Position numbers and translations under genes: made by a program
Assembly: GCA_024278835.1 (NCBI GenBank)
Contig: JAJRSK010000036.1
Coordinates: 1-64,000 of the forward strand
Length of the DNA: 64,000 nucleotides
DNA from: Campylobacterales bacterium
GTDB lineage: Bacteria; Campylobacterota; Campylobacteria; Campylobacterales; QNZT01
Direction: 5' to 3'
The notes under the pieces: generated by a model
Databases searched by the model: none
Told to the model about the DNA's origin: nothing
The model's input: the letters and a program-made list of their open reading frames with translations, nothing else
Part shown: positions 8,907 to 17,699 of the stretch, in pieces
Layout of the letters: each line of letters begins with the position of its first letter
Position numbering within the stretch: position 1 is the stretch's first letter

Positions 8907-9781
8907 GAGAAGCGGTTGGTAAAGCACCTTTAGGCAAAAGACTAAAAGCATTCTTTATCGACCACAACCTTTTACACTATGCCTCCTCGCTTAGCTTTCA
9001 TACGCTTTTAGCATTGATTCCTATCATGATACTCTCCTTTTTTATCTTTTCTCAGCTACCGGAGTTTGAGACAACCTTGGAAAATGTCAAAGCTTTTATC
9101 TTCTCTTCTATCATGCCTGTAAGGCAAGAGATGATATCAAGCTACATAGATACCTTTATGCAAAATACAGAACAATTAGGCTACATGGGAATTGCCTTTG
9201 TACTCTATGTTTCTTTGATGTTTTTTGATGACTTTGAATATGTCGTTAATAAGATATTTAGGATACATCCACGTGGCTTTTGGCACTCTATCTCTATCTA
9301 TCTGTTCTTTACGATTATGATGCCTTTAGGACTAGGAATCTCCCTCTTTCTCTCCATACAAGCCAATATCTTATTGCATAGCTACCAGTACACATCTGAT
9401 ATCAACTTGTTAGCCCTCACCTCTTATCTCATCGCATGGTTTCTCTTTTTGATACTCTATCTCATCGCACCAAACATAAAAGTAAAGTTTAAAAATGCAT
9501 TCATAGCCTCCTTTGCCGCCTCTGCTGTCTGGTTTTCTTCAAAATCACTTTTTTTCTACTATGTCACCTACAACAAAACGTATACCAGTATCTATGGTTC
9601 ATTTTCAACGATTATGTTTTTTGCTATTTGGATTTATCTTTCATGGATGATATTTCTCTATGGAGTGAAACTCACCTACCTCTTAAACAATCAGAAAAAA
9701 ACTCAGAAGGACAGACGCGAAAAGGAACAAAAAGCGGTAATGAAATATAGCCAAAAACGAAGAGAATACATACAGCGCTAA
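8903..9781 (+). CDS. YihY/virulence factor BrkB-family membrane protein (formerly RNase BN)
   Basis: The 292-residue product has about six transmembrane segments and the family start YASSLSFHTLLALIPIMILSFF. The charged C-terminal tail (KKTQKDRREKEQKAVMK) is cytoplasmic. Families of this kind were once called RNase BN, but that activity belongs to another protein, so the molecular role is unknown; transport or envelope maintenance is possible. It starts four bases inside glcD. Its last 99 bases overlap the end of the convergent comEC, an unusually long tail-to-tail overlap. The palindrome copy at 9022 encodes PIMIL in the first membrane segment. Confidence 0.85.
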   Translation: MREAVGKAPLGKRLKAFFIDHNLLHYASSLSFHTLLALIPIMILSFFIFSQLPEFETTLENVKAFIFSSIMPVRQEMISSYIDTFMQNTEQLGYMGIAFVLYVSLMFFDDFEYVVNKIFRIHPRGFWHSISIYLFFTIMMPLGLGISLFLSIQANILLHSYQYTSDINLLALTSYLIAWFLFLILYLIAPNIKVKFKNAFIASFAASAVWFSSKSLFFYYVTYNKTYTSIYGSFSTIMFFAIWIYLSWMIFLYGVKLTYLLNNQKKTQKDRREKEQKAVMKYSQKRREYIQR

Positions 9782-10942
9782 AAACCAAAGAGGTGTTTTT
9801 AGCACAATTATCTCAGCTTTTAGGCTAAATAATTTTTCAAGCATCCCATCCAACAGATCACCCAAACCTAGCAGATGAAGCAACATTTCAAATGGATAAA
9901 AGATGCCAAATACTATCGATAACAGGGGCGATAAAAATTGTAAATAGGAAAATGCAGGAAATATAAAATGCACAATGGGGATCATCGCAAAATAGACCCA
10001 TACATTTATCACTATCATGATAAGCCATTTGTTCCACGTTTTAAAGTAGTGTAAAAAAAGATAGATATAAAAGATACCAGAAACAGAAAACCAAAATCCT
10101 ATCGAAAAAAGAAGCGCGGGCTTGAGTGCCAGGATAAACAACACTGCTACTGCCAATACTTCAAATGAAAGGATACGGATATGCCGATGAAAGAGAAAAA
10201 AAGCAAAACTAAGCATCACAAACGAACGTATCAAAGAGGGTGTAAAATCAAGTAGCCACACATACCACAATAGCATCATGATAATCCCTACAGACAAATC
10301 AAAACGACGATTTCGATAGGGGAAATACCTATCTTGAAAAAAAGTATAGGGCTTTGCAACAAGTAAATATAAAAGTCCAAATAAAAAGGATAAATGATAG
10401 CCTGATATCGCGATAAGATGGCTGATTCCCAACATTGAGACACTATTACGCAGAGATTTTGAAATCGGCTTTGCCAAAAAAAGTGCAGAAAAAAGTTCTT
10501 TTGCAAAAGGTTCTTGATGTTGTGCTTCTATCGAAGCTTGTAGCTTTTCTTTGAAAGAATCATGATAATCCAACAACTCGATATCAAAACTCGGCGCATA
10601 AAAAGATTTTAAAAAGTCTAAAAATGAGACTTTATCGGTGATAAGCCCTATACGAACTTGTCTATCTTTTAAGTCTTTAATATCTTCATAATTTGTCGTG
10701 ATAAATGTATAGCCATCTACACTTTTTAGTTTTAAAACATGATAAGTTTTTCCCTTTTTACTTTTTTTTTGATATTGGTTGATAACCGTAGCTTCTGTAT
10801 GAGAAAACTTTGAAGAAGAGAGTTTTTGGTAAGTTTGATACTGGAAAAAGAGATTGCTAGCAAACACTATCATGATAAACACTAAAAAGAGAAAAATCTC
10901 TTTTTTAGACTCAAAAAGATTGAGTTTTAAATCTTCATTCAT
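9683..10942 (-). CDS. comEC: ComEC/Rec2-family DNA uptake channel, short form
   Basis: The 419-residue product carries the Competence domain of ComEC, with the core FLAKPISKSLRNSVSMLGISHLIAISGYHLSFLFGLLYLL and about nine hydrophobic segments. ComEC forms the inner-membrane channel for single-stranded DNA during natural transformation. The C-terminal metallo-beta-lactamase domain of long ComEC proteins (700 or more residues) is absent, so this is the minimal channel. I recall C. jejuni having a similarly short homologue at the same locus. The last 33 codons overlap the rbn gene on the other strand. Two palindrome copies (10013, 10868) are inside and both read as Ile-Met-Ile. Confidence 0.87.
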   Translation of the reverse strand: MNEDLKLNLFESKKEIFLFLVFIMIVFASNLFFQYQTYQKLSSSKFSHTEATVINQYQKKSKKGKTYHVLKLKSVDGYTFITTNYEDIKDLKDRQVRIGLITDKVSFLDFLKSFYAPSFDIELLDYHDSFKEKLQASIEAQHQEPFAKELFSALFLAKPISKSLRNSVSMLGISHLIAISGYHLSFLFGLLYLLVAKPYTFFQDRYFPYRNRRFDLSVGIIMMLLWYVWLLDFTPSLIRSFVMLSFAFFLFHRHIRILSFEVLAVAVLFILALKPALLFSIGFWFSVSGIFYIYLFLHYFKTWNKWLIMIVINVWVYFAMIPIVHFIFPAFSYLQFLSPLLSIVFGIFYPFEMLLHLLGLGDLLDGMLEKLFSLKAEIIVLKTPLWFLALYVFSSFLAIFHYRFLFLFASVLLSFFLIV

Positions 10943-11021
10943 GCTAGCACTCTTTTTGTGTGCTCAGACTGCAAGGAAGATTTCTCCTGTAGAGAATTAC
11001 ACAAGAAGAGACCTAGCAAAA

Positions 11022-12452
11022 TCAAATAATAGGCATATTGGCATTGCCTATTGAGGCGTTATAGTCAGCATCTTCATAAACGATTTCTACAGGGATATGT
11101 CCTTTGTCGATAAAACGAGTAAACTTCTTTTGAAAGACCAGATGCGCCACACCGATAGGACCATTTCTATTTTTTCCTACAATTACTTCTGTCTCTTCAT
11201 TCTCTTGTTCTTGATAATTACTTCTATACTCTTGCCCATCAGCTTTGGCTTTTTTCTCTTTTTCCATCTCTTCACGCATTTTATACACCGCGTCACGATA
11301 GACAAAAAGTATCAAGTCTGCATCTTGCTCGATAGAACCAGACTCACGGATATCTGACAACATAGGACGTTTATCATTTCGACCTTCAAGTCCACGATTT
11401 AACTGTGAAAGTGCGATGATAGGCATATTGAGCTCCCTCGCCAAGAGTTTTAAACCCCTTGAAATCTCACTCACTTCCAAGTGCCTATCTTTTCCCCCAC
11501 TGCCATTCATCAACTGAAGGTAATCAATGATACAAAGCGATATCTCTTGGTGTTGGGATTTTAGTTTTCTGAGCTTGGAGCGAAGTTGATGGATATTGAG
11601 TGTACCATCATCATCCACAAAAAGTTTTTGATTTGCCATCTGGTCACTGGCATCTGTCAGTCGTGTCCACTCACCATCATCCATATCACCCACACGAAGT
11701 TTTTGTAACGGGATAGACGTCTTTGCCGCCAACATACGCATCATCAACTGCTCTGCTGGCATCTCTAGTGAGAAAACCGCCACACCCAAGCCATCATCCA
11801 AAGCTTTTTGTGCTAAATTCAGCGTCAACGCCGTCTTCCCCATAGCAGGTCGTGCCGCGATGATGATCAAATCACCCTCACCAAACCCAGCCGTCATATC
11901 ATTGAGTTCAGCGTACCCTGTATCGACACCTACCACACCATTGTTTCCGCGTTTTTTCATCTCGTGAATATGTTTGATAGTAGAAGAGACCATCTCTAAA
12001 GATTCTCTAAACTCCTTGGTCGCAGAATCAAGGGAAATCTCATAAAGCTTTTTTTGCACCAAATCAAGCACATCTTCACTCGGCAAATCTTGCTCAACTG
12101 CCACAGACTTTATCTCCGTAGTGAGTTGCACTAAGGCTCTTTTTATCGATTTTTCTTTGATTTCATCGACATAGGCGGCTGTATTTGTGATAGGATTGGT
12201 GACTAAAATCTCTGAAAAAACATCTTCTTTAAAGGCGTTCATCTTCACAAGACGGTTTTTCAAAAACTCTTCATCGATAGGAGAGCCTTCGGTATTGAGT
12301 TCTGCCATGGCTTTAAATATCGCTTGATGGTCTGGCAGATAAAAGTCATCGTACTTTAGTGCCGCTGCGATATCTTCGTATACAGAAGGTTCAAAGATGA
12401 TGGAGCTTAACACCGCTCTTTCTATATTTAAATTCTGTAATTGATTGCCCAC
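11022..12452 (-). CDS. dnaB: Replicative DNA helicase DnaB
   Basis: The 476-residue product has the N-terminal DnaB domain (ERAVLSSIIFEPSVYEDIAAALKYDDFYLPDHQAIF) and the RecA-like helicase domain with Walker A ARPAMGKTA, Walker B SLCIIDYLQLM and the signature LSDIRESGSIEQDADLI. It unwinds DNA at the replication fork. Length matches the family. The start is GTG at 12452, sharing its G with the ispG stop (TAGTG), with AAGGA just upstream inside ispG, so dnaB is translationally coupled to ispG. The C-terminal tail DADYNASIGNANMPII is unremarkable. Confidence 0.97.
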   Translation of the reverse strand: MGNQLQNLNIERAVLSSIIFEPSVYEDIAAALKYDDFYLPDHQAIFKAMAELNTEGSPIDEEFLKNRLVKMNAFKEDVFSEILVTNPITNTAAYVDEIKEKSIKRALVQLTTEIKSVAVEQDLPSEDVLDLVQKKLYEISLDSATKEFRESLEMVSSTIKHIHEMKKRGNNGVVGVDTGYAELNDMTAGFGEGDLIIIAARPAMGKTALTLNLAQKALDDGLGVAVFSLEMPAEQLMMRMLAAKTSIPLQKLRVGDMDDGEWTRLTDASDQMANQKLFVDDDGTLNIHQLRSKLRKLKSQHQEISLCIIDYLQLMNGSGGKDRHLEVSEISRGLKLLARELNMPIIALSQLNRGLEGRNDKRPMLSDIRESGSIEQDADLILFVYRDAVYKMREEMEKEKKAKADGQEYRSNYQEQENEETEVIVGKNRNGPIGVAHLVFQKKFTRFIDKGHIPVEIVYEDADYNASIGNANMPII

Positions 12453-13513
12453 TATTCAAGTTCCTTTGCCGCTTCTTCTACTTCTTGTAAAAAGCGTTCA
12501 ACGAGGTTTTTCTCATCCAAGTTTGCAACCACTTCCCCTTTTCGCATCACCAGTCCCGAGCCTTTCCCATAAGCAATGGCTACATCAGCCCCCTTGGCTT
12601 CTCCGATGGCATTGACCACGCAACCCATCACCGAGATATTGAGTGGTGTTTTGATATGTTTGGTGGCTGCTTCTACTTCTGCCACAGCCTTAACCAAGTC
12701 CGCTTCGATGCGTCCACAAGTAGGGCAAGAGATGATATTGACCCCATCTTTGACGGCACCAGAGTCTTTGAGGATGGCGCGCCCTACTTCTATCTCTTTT
12801 TCAAGTTCGCCCGTGATAGAGATACGCATCGTATCCCCAATCCCATCAAGGATAAGAGAACCTAGCCCGATAGCCGACTTGATAGTCGAGTGAAAAAGTG
12901 TCCCTGCTTCTGTCACACCCAAATGAAAAGGATACACCACCTGCGGACGAAGTCCACGATATGCATCAACAGTTCGCTGTACATCCGAAGCTTTTAAAGA
13001 GACCTTGATATCGCTAAATCCCAAATCTTCCAGATACTTGATATTGTACAGTGCAGAGGCAATCATCCCTTCAGCACTCTGCCCATACTTGTTTTCAAAT
13101 TGATCTTCCAAAGAGCCACAATTTACCCCGATACGGATAGGGATACGCCTCTGGCTACACGCTTTGACAATCTCTTTTATCTTACCTTTATCGGAGATAT
13201 TTCCGGGATTAAAACGCACACAATCCACCACTTCAGCAGCCACAAGTGCCAATTTATAATTGTAGTGAATATCCGCCACGAGAGGAAGCGAGGTGTTGGC
13301 TTTTATCTCTTTGAGTGCAAGCGCATCTTCCATCGCAGGTACTGCCACACGCACGATATCGGCTCCTGCAAAGTGCAAACGCCTTATCTGCTCATTGGTC
13401 GCGACGATATCGTGTGTTTTACTATATGTCATAGATTGTACAGAGATAGGCGCATCTCCACCGACAGCTACATTTCCGACCATTATCTGTTTTGTTGGGT
13501 ATCTTTTTATCAT
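12452..13513 (-). CDS. ispG: 4-hydroxy-3-methylbut-2-en-1-yl diphosphate synthase (IspG/GcpE)
   Basis: The 353-residue product catalyses the penultimate step of the MEP isoprenoid pathway, reductive conversion of MEcPP to HMBPP. The TIM-barrel part begins [30 protein letters not shown]. The [4Fe-4S] ligands are visible as CPTCGR and [15 protein letters not shown]. Length fits the bacterial short form. It is the leading gene of ispG-dnaB. The later MEP enzyme IspH is also in this window, at 48.6 kb. A near-palindrome TATCATGATG surrounds the start codon. Confidence 0.97.
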   Translation of the reverse strand: MIKRYPTKQIMVGNVAVGGDAPISVQSMTYSKTHDIVATNEQIRRLHFAGADIVRVAVPAMEDALALKEIKANTSLPLVADIHYNYKLALVAAEVVDCVRFNPGNISDKGKIKEIVKACSQRRIPIRIGVNCGSLEDQFENKYGQSAEGMIASALYNIKYLEDLGFSDIKVSLKASDVQRTVDAYRGLRPQVVYPFHLGVTEAGTLFHSTIKSAIGLGSLILDGIGDTMRISITGELEKEIEVGRAILKDSGAVKDGVNIISCPTCGRIEADLVKAVAEVEAATKHIKTPLNISVMGCVVNAIGEAKGADVAIAYGKGSGLVMRKGEVVANLDEKNLVERFLQEVEEAAKELE

Positions 13514-13520
13514 GATGAGA

Positions 13521-13817
13521 TTATACTAAAATCTTTTTATAGTTGAGACTACTATGCAAAATGCGTATGATTAAAATAGAATTTTCTAAGACCTTATAGA
13601 AGATAAGGTAAGCATCAAATATCAAAATCCTACACTCTATCTTGATATTTTTTCGCCTGCACAACACACCAAGATGTGCATTTTTTGAAAGCAATGCTAT
13701 ATTTTCTTTTATTTTTTCTAAATACTCTAGTGCCCTATCTACACTATCAAGCGCAATAAAATCGACAATTTCCTCTAAATCACACTCTGCATCTTTACTA
13801 AAATCTATCCTAAGCAT
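13521..13817 (-). CDS. ParE/RelE-superfamily toxin (type II toxin-antitoxin)
   Basis: The 98-residue product has the ParE/RelE toxin pattern: an N-terminal strand with [20 protein letters not shown], two helices ([17 protein letters not shown]), then HLGVLCRR and the C-terminal strands [30 protein letters not shown]. Toxins of this type act either on gyrase (ParE) or on ribosome-bound mRNA (RelE); the sequence suggests ParE-like but is not decisive. It overlaps the upstream antitoxin gene by eight bases, typical of such pairs. The stop is eight bases before the ispG start, so read-through into ispG is possible. Confidence 0.75.
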   Translation of the reverse strand: MLRIDFSKDAECDLEEIVDFIALDSVDRALEYLEKIKENIALLSKNAHLGVLCRRKNIKIECRILIFDAYLIFYKVLENSILIIRILHSSLNYKKILV

Positions 13818-14025
13818 ACTTACTTTTTAATCTTTTAAAAATCGCATCACTTGTGGATTCACTGATACCAGAAGCCAACCCCTTTTCAATCTCTTTAGTC
13901 AAAAAACTAAAATCATCATGGCTCTCTTTTTTGGCAATACCATCTATCATGATGCCCTCTAAATTTTCCAAAATTGTCAAAAGCTCTTTTTGATAGTCGT
14001 CATTTACCTTAATCTCTAAAATCAT
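13810..14025 (-). CDS. Probable antitoxin partner of the ParE-type toxin
   Basis: The 71-residue product (starting MILEIKVNDDYQKELLTILENLEG) has an N-terminal beta-strand/helix start and a charged middle. Its C-terminal stretch ([24 protein letters not shown]) contains a GISESTSDAIF segment seen in ParD-like antitoxins, where it wraps the toxin. It is first in the pair and overlaps the toxin start. Antitoxins of this size usually bind the toxin and autorepress the operon. Identification rests on size, order and overlap more than on motif. Confidence 0.65.
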   Translation of the reverse strand: MILEIKVNDDYQKELLTILENLEGIMIDGIAKKESHDDFSFLTKEIEKGLASGISESTSDAIFKRLKSKYA

Positions 14026-14059
14026 AAAAGCCCTTTTTTTCTTTCATTATAGCTAAAAT

Positions 14060-15895
14060 CTAAGAAAATGTCACAGGGTCGATGTCACTCTCACAATTTT
14101 TAGATTTGCATCGTTGCATCGCCTCTAAAAGTGCCTTGGCAGAGTCTGAGCGCAAAAGTATCTGATAGCGAAACTTAGAGGCGATTTTGGCGATGGGGGC
14201 TTCGCCTGCTCCGATGATTTCTATATTTGCCTGTTTCTCTAAACACGCTCTTACCTCACTCATTTCTTGCATCGTCTTGTTTTTATACTTGCCCGATATC
14301 TCTACTTTCATCAACTTTTTAAATGGCGGATAGAGCCCCTCTCGATAAACGAGCTCCTCTTTTAAAAAGCGTTCATAATCCTCCAGATAACGCTCAAAAA
14401 ACTCCCGATTTTGTGTCTGAATGAGCACCCTTCCCTCACCCTTTCTCCCAGATCTCCCTGCTATCTGAAGTAACAGACTCATCGCCTTTTCTCTTGCACG
14501 AAAATCAGGCTGAGAGAGAATCGTATCTATCCCGATAACCACCGCCAAATCTACCCCTAGATAGTTATGCCCCTTGGAGAGCATTTGCGTACCGACAAGG
14601 ATATCTATCTCTTTGTTATTAAAGGATTTGAGGGCTTTTTTGAGCTTGGTCTCTGTGGTGATTTCATCTCTGTCAAACTTCGCTATGACCTTATCATGAT
14701 AGGCTTTGCTGAGCACATCTACCACCTCAGCCGTACCGATACGCCCTACCCGCATATCCCCTTTTTTGCAAGAGGGACAGACCTGTACGATGCGTTCGGT
14801 GAAGTGACAGTAGTGACAAACAAGGGCATTTTTCTCCAGATGTAAACTCATCCCCACCGAACAATAAGGACACTCCACAAACGCCCCACAATCATAACAA
14901 GAGAGGTACTTAAAGTTTGCCCGCGTGGGTAAAAAGACGATGACTTGTTTATCTGCTTGTAAACTTTGACTTATCTGCGCTTTTATCGACTCTGTGATTT
15001 CACTATCATGATGCTCAAAGAGATAGCGTTTTTGGCTATCATGATAGGTGCCTTTGAGTCTAAAAAATGGAAACTTTTTATAGGAAGTTAGCGAAGGCGT
15101 CGCAGAACCCAAAAGCACCTTTGCACCCAAAATGCTCCCCATATAGACAGCCACATCTCGAGCGTGATAACGCGGTCTTTGGGCTGATTTATAGCTATCA
15201 TCATGCTCTTCATCCACGACTATCAAGCCTAAATTTTCCAATGGCAAAAAGAGTGCCGACCTAGCCCCAGCGATGATTTTGATTTCGCCACTTCGTATCC
15301 CCTCTAAGATTCCCTCTTTCTTTTTTTTAGTGATTTTGGAGTGCCAGATAGCGACCAAGTCCCCAAACTTCTCTTGTAGGCGTTTTGACATCTGCGGGGT
15401 GAGGGAGATTTCAGGCATCAAGAAAATCGCTGTTTTGCCGTCATTTATCATCGTCTCAAAAAGCTTCATGTAGATTTCTGTTTTGCCACTTCCCGTATCG
15501 CCAAAGAGTAGCGAACTCTTTTGGCGCATGATAAAGTCATAAGCTTGTTGTTGCGCCTCACTCAACGCGATATCTATCATGATAGCCTCTTTTTTAGCTC
15601 TGCTATCGGTAAAAGGTGTAAAAAGATTTCCAGCATCACCAAGCGAACAAGCATAATACTGCGACAAAAACTTGATGATATCAAGATACTTATCATGATA
15701 GAAGTATGGCGTGATAGTTTCTACTTTTTCACATTTAAACTGAGGTTTTTCACATTGTGAATAAGTAATACCTCTGACTAATCTACCTCTAAGTTTTACC
15801 TCTACAATCCTGCCTATCATGATAGCTTCTTCGCTCTGGTATGTGAGTGGGGAAAGGGGTGAGCCGAGGATGGCTATGTGGTAGTAGTTAACCAT
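14060..15895 (-). CDS. priA: Primosomal replication restart helicase PriA
   Basis: The 611-residue product is the superfamily 2 helicase that reloads the replisome at stalled forks. It shows an N-terminal DNA-binding part, Walker A GDTGSGKTEI at about 132-139, a DEEH box in IVVDEEHDDS, and a zinc-binding insertion with paired cysteines (CYDCGAFVECPYCSVG, CHYCHF, CPSCKKGD). Motif VI is in LLQIAGRSGRKGEGRVLIQT. It is shorter than E. coli PriA (about 730), the difference lying in the N-terminal region; I recall related bacteria having similar lengths. Five TATCATGATA copies lie inside it (three read YHD, two IMI) and a sixth lies 92 bases upstream, the densest cluster of the palindrome in the window. 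Confidence 0.95.
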   Translation of the reverse strand: MVNYYHIAILGSPLSPLTYQSEEAIMIGRIVEVKLRGRLVRGITYSQCEKPQFKCEKVETITPYFYHDKYLDIIKFLSQYYACSLGDAGNLFTPFTDSRAKKEAIMIDIALSEAQQQAYDFIMRQKSSLLFGDTGSGKTEIYMKLFETMINDGKTAIFLMPEISLTPQMSKRLQEKFGDLVAIWHSKITKKKKEGILEGIRSGEIKIIAGARSALFLPLENLGLIVVDEEHDDSYKSAQRPRYHARDVAVYMGSILGAKVLLGSATPSLTSYKKFPFFRLKGTYHDSQKRYLFEHHDSEITESIKAQISQSLQADKQVIVFLPTRANFKYLSCYDCGAFVECPYCSVGMSLHLEKNALVCHYCHFTERIVQVCPSCKKGDMRVGRIGTAEVVDVLSKAYHDKVIAKFDRDEITTETKLKKALKSFNNKEIDILVGTQMLSKGHNYLGVDLAVVIGIDTILSQPDFRAREKAMSLLLQIAGRSGRKGEGRVLIQTQNREFFERYLEDYERFLKEELVYREGLYPPFKKLMKVEISGKYKNKTMQEMSEVRACLEKQANIEIIGAGEAPIAKIASKFRYQILLRSDSAKALLEAMQRCKSKNCESDIDPVTFS

Positions 15896-15996
15896 TATCT
15901 TTTACATTTATCGTTCTTATCATTCCATGCTTCCTCTTTTTCTATCTTGAGGCATTATATAGCATTGAACTCTATAATGTCAAGCTTATCATGATA
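14692..15996. repeat. Cluster of six TATCATGATA palindromes in and upstream of priA
   Basis: Copies at 14692, 15037, 15575, 15691, 15815 and 15987. Codons read are Tyr-His-Asp (AYHDK, GTYHDS, FYHDK) and Ile-Met-Ile (AIMID, AIMIG). The sixth is intergenic. Near-copies ending in G (TATCATGATG) are also present, for example around 15004. Confidence 0.95.
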
Positions 15997-16055
15997 GCGT
16001 CTTTGCTTTGGTAAATGTCTAGTGTTAGGGTGAGTCGAGAATGGTTATGTGCGTA

Positions 16056-16092
16056 GTGAAAAATCACTTCAACTTTTAAAAGTCGAAGTGAT
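16056..16092 (-). terminator. Rho-independent terminator of the pseudopilin operon
   Basis: ATCACTTC (16063-16070) pairs with GAAGTGAT (16085-16092), and the inner ACTTTT/AAAAGT extends the stem with one mismatch. On the minus strand it is followed by a run of T. It lies ten bases after the last pseudopilin stop. The rest of the 15896-16101 spacer holds only a palindrome copy at 15987. Confidence 0.75.
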
Positions 16093-16101
16093 GTAGAGAA
16101 T

Positions 16102-16593
16102 TTATTGTGTGAGGTTTGTGCAGAGTTTTTGCGCTGGGGTGGCAGTACCTTGTGTGCAGTCAAAAGAGCCAGTAGTTGAAACATAAGTAAAATTGACATC
16201 CGTGTTGATAGCATTGAAGATATATTTATCAGCGGCTACTTTTCTCCAGCCATCTTTACTTTTTGAAAGAATTGGATAGTCTAGTATCTTCTTTGAGGAA
16301 TCACTAGCATTGGAATCATAGTCAAAAAGCTTATCTCCATCACTTGAAGTTGTAGATGTAAGTGCGTCCAAATGCGTTGGATTGCCTCCATTGGTCATGC
16401 CACGCATCATATTTTTACTACGCACTAGCGTGATAGCAGAACGAATGGCACTTACTTGCCCTTTGCCCTTGACGATGACGGCATCACCCCGTGTTACTGA
16501 CATCTTTGAGACTGCTATACTTGATAAGATACCGAGTATGACGATTACAAAAACCAACTCTATCATCGTAAACGCTTTTCTAGTATATGACAT
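16102..16593 (-). CDS. Prepilin-like protein (type II secretion/type IV pilin family), third of three
   Basis: The 163-residue product begins MSYTRKAFTMIELVFVIVILGILSS, a prepilin leader followed by the conserved Phe-Thr-x-Ile-Glu and a hydrophobic helix; the prepilin peptidase would cut before FTMIEL. The globular domain has two cysteines near the C-terminus (FDCTQ and KLCTN) that could form a pilin disulfide loop. Its start overlaps the preceding pseudopilin by 14 bases. It is probably a minor pseudopilin; assignment to GspH, I or J is not possible by eye. It precedes a strong terminator. Confidence 0.8.
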   Translation of the reverse strand: MSYTRKAFTMIELVFVIVILGILSSIAVSKMSVTRGDAVIVKGKGQVSAIRSAITLVRSKNMMRGMTNGGNPTHLDALTSTTSSDGDKLFDYDSNASDSSKKILDYPILSKSKDGWRKVAADKYIFNAINTDVNFTYVSTTGSFDCTQGTATPAQKLCTNLTQ

Positions 16594-17020
16594 TTGTTCC
16601 CCTTACTTTCATATTATAATTTGTAGTTTTTATCAACGCCTGCAACCCTATACAGCTACTATCGGTTGTACTGGCATATGTTATATACATCTCATTTTGC
16701 GTTGTAGCATTTAAATCAATCTCTATACAATTATTAACCGTGCCACTAATAAGCTTCATATTATTACTACTCATTGTAGCAAGACCGGAAGATTCCAAGC
16801 TTGCCAGTGCTTTAGACATTTTGGAAAAATTACTATCAACTATTCCCTGAGCTAACATATAAGAAATCATCTCATTGGTACCATTTCTCAGCGTAGCTGA
16901 TATTTTGACATTTTCCGCATCATCTCTCGTTGCGTTTAGTTTTGGTATCGCCATTGATGCTAAGACACCTAGTATCACGATAACAAAAATAAGCTCAATC
17001 ATAGTAAATGCAGACTTCAT
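16580..17020 (-). CDS. Prepilin-like protein (type II secretion/type IV pilin family), second of three
   Basis: I choose ATG 17020 (MKSAFTMIELIFVIVILGVLAS) over the track's TTG at 17038, because the ATG has an AAGAGAAG ribosome site and gives a normal short prepilin leader. The mature 140-residue product starts FTMIEL with Glu5 and a hydrophobic helix ending IPKLNATRDDAE. Two cysteines (NCIEID and SSCIGL) are placed for a disulfide. The three neighbouring pilin-like genes share the IPKL(A/N)ATRDDA segment, so they arose by duplication. This middle gene is separated from the first by a hairpin. Confidence 0.8.
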   Translation of the reverse strand: MKSAFTMIELIFVIVILGVLASMAIPKLNATRDDAENVKISATLRNGTNEMISYMLAQGIVDSNFSKMSKALASLESSGLATMSSNNMKLISGTVNNCIEIDLNATTQNEMYITYASTTDSSCIGLQALIKTTNYNMKVRGTNVIY

Positions 17021-17040
17021 ATCTTCTCTTTTTTGCAAGG

Positions 17041-17068
17041 TATTTCAAGCCAAATAAGGCTTGAAATA
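17041..17068 (-). terminator. Intra-operon hairpin between first and second pseudopilin genes
   Basis: TATTTCAAGCC (17041-17051) pairs perfectly with GGCTTGAAATA (17058-17068) around a six-base loop. No T tract follows, so it is more likely an attenuator or mRNA-stabilising structure than a full terminator. It would keep the first (major) pilin in excess over the downstream ones. Confidence 0.55.
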
Positions 17069-17082
17069 GTAATAGTGTAGAA

Positions 17083-17565
17083 TTAGAAAGAAACTCTACT
17101 ACCACCGAATAGCTTAGTACCATTTAAGTCATTTTTAAATGCACTAGAAGCCAAAAGACCTTTACAAACATTTCCAGCTGGAGATGCCTTAGATTGGTCT
17201 ATAGTTAAGTTACCATCAGCATTTGTGACTGTAAATTTAATACAATCTTCTGTACCACTTGCAGTTGGAGTTTGTAAATAATAAGTTGTAGCATCAGCAA
17301 TTGCAGTTGCAGCAGTACTACCAGCAGTATCTGTTGTAATACCACTTACATTTGTAGCAGATTTAATATCTGTTGCAGCAAAAGTACCTTGTGATGTATA
17401 GTAAGAGCCTAAATCACCTACTAATGTACTTAACTCTGATAATGACTTAGACACTTTCGCATCATCTCTCGTCGCTGCCAACTTTGGAATCGCCACCGAT
17501 GCCAAAATACCTAAAATAACGATAACGAAGATCAACTCAATCATTGTAAAACCACTTCTTTTCAT
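17083..17565 (-). CDS. Prepilin-like protein (type II secretion/type IV pilin family), first of three
   Basis: The 160-residue product begins MKRSGFTMIELIFVIVILGILASVAIPKLAATRDDAKV: a five-residue leader, cleavage after Gly, Glu5, and the hydrophobic assembly helix. The soluble part is rich in Ala, Thr and Ser, with a likely disulfide (EDCIKF to NVCKGL). Its ribosome site is AGGAG. It heads the three-gene set and is followed by a hairpin, so it is likely the most abundant. It could be the major pilin of a thin pilus or a pseudopilin serving the T2SS locus at 27-36 kb, which has only GspG and GspK of its own. Confidence 0.82.
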   Translation of the reverse strand: MKRSGFTMIELIFVIVILGILASVAIPKLAATRDDAKVSKSLSELSTLVGDLGSYYTSQGTFAATDIKSATNVSGITTDTAGSTAATAIADATTYYLQTPTASGTEDCIKFTVTNADGNLTIDQSKASPAGNVCKGLLASSAFKNDLNGTKLFGGSRVSF

Positions 17566-17671
17566 AAAGAACTCCTAAAAATTTTTTTCCCGACTCTTTT
17601 TGTTTGTCGTTGCAACTAAATCGGCAGGGTTGAAAATAACTTTACCCTTCTGCCCAAAAAGTTTTCAAATA

Positions 17672-17680
17672 TGCTATAAT
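17672..17680 (+). promoter_or_regulatory. Extended -10 promoter of the toxin-antitoxin pair
   Basis: TGCTATAAT is a perfect extended -10 element, 20 bases before ATG 17700, with AAGGAG (17689-17694) as ribosome site. The antitoxin product probably regulates here, but I see no clear operator repeat. Confidence 0.55.
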
Positions 17681-17699
17681 AAGAGTACAAGGAGTTAAA

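Noticed and set aside
13100-13546. Plus-strand 148-residue ORF and other plus-strand ORFs across ispG
   Set aside because: They are shadows of ispG, whose iron-sulfur motifs are intact on the minus strand.
15972-16214. Minus-strand 80-residue ORF after the pseudopilin
   Set aside because: It overlaps the end of a real pseudopilin in another frame, runs through the terminator hairpin and has no ribosome site.
17566-17699. Possible sigma-54 promoter (TGCCGA...TTGC) upstream of the first pilin gene
   Set aside because: The essential GG of the -24 box is missing, so the match is too weak to call.
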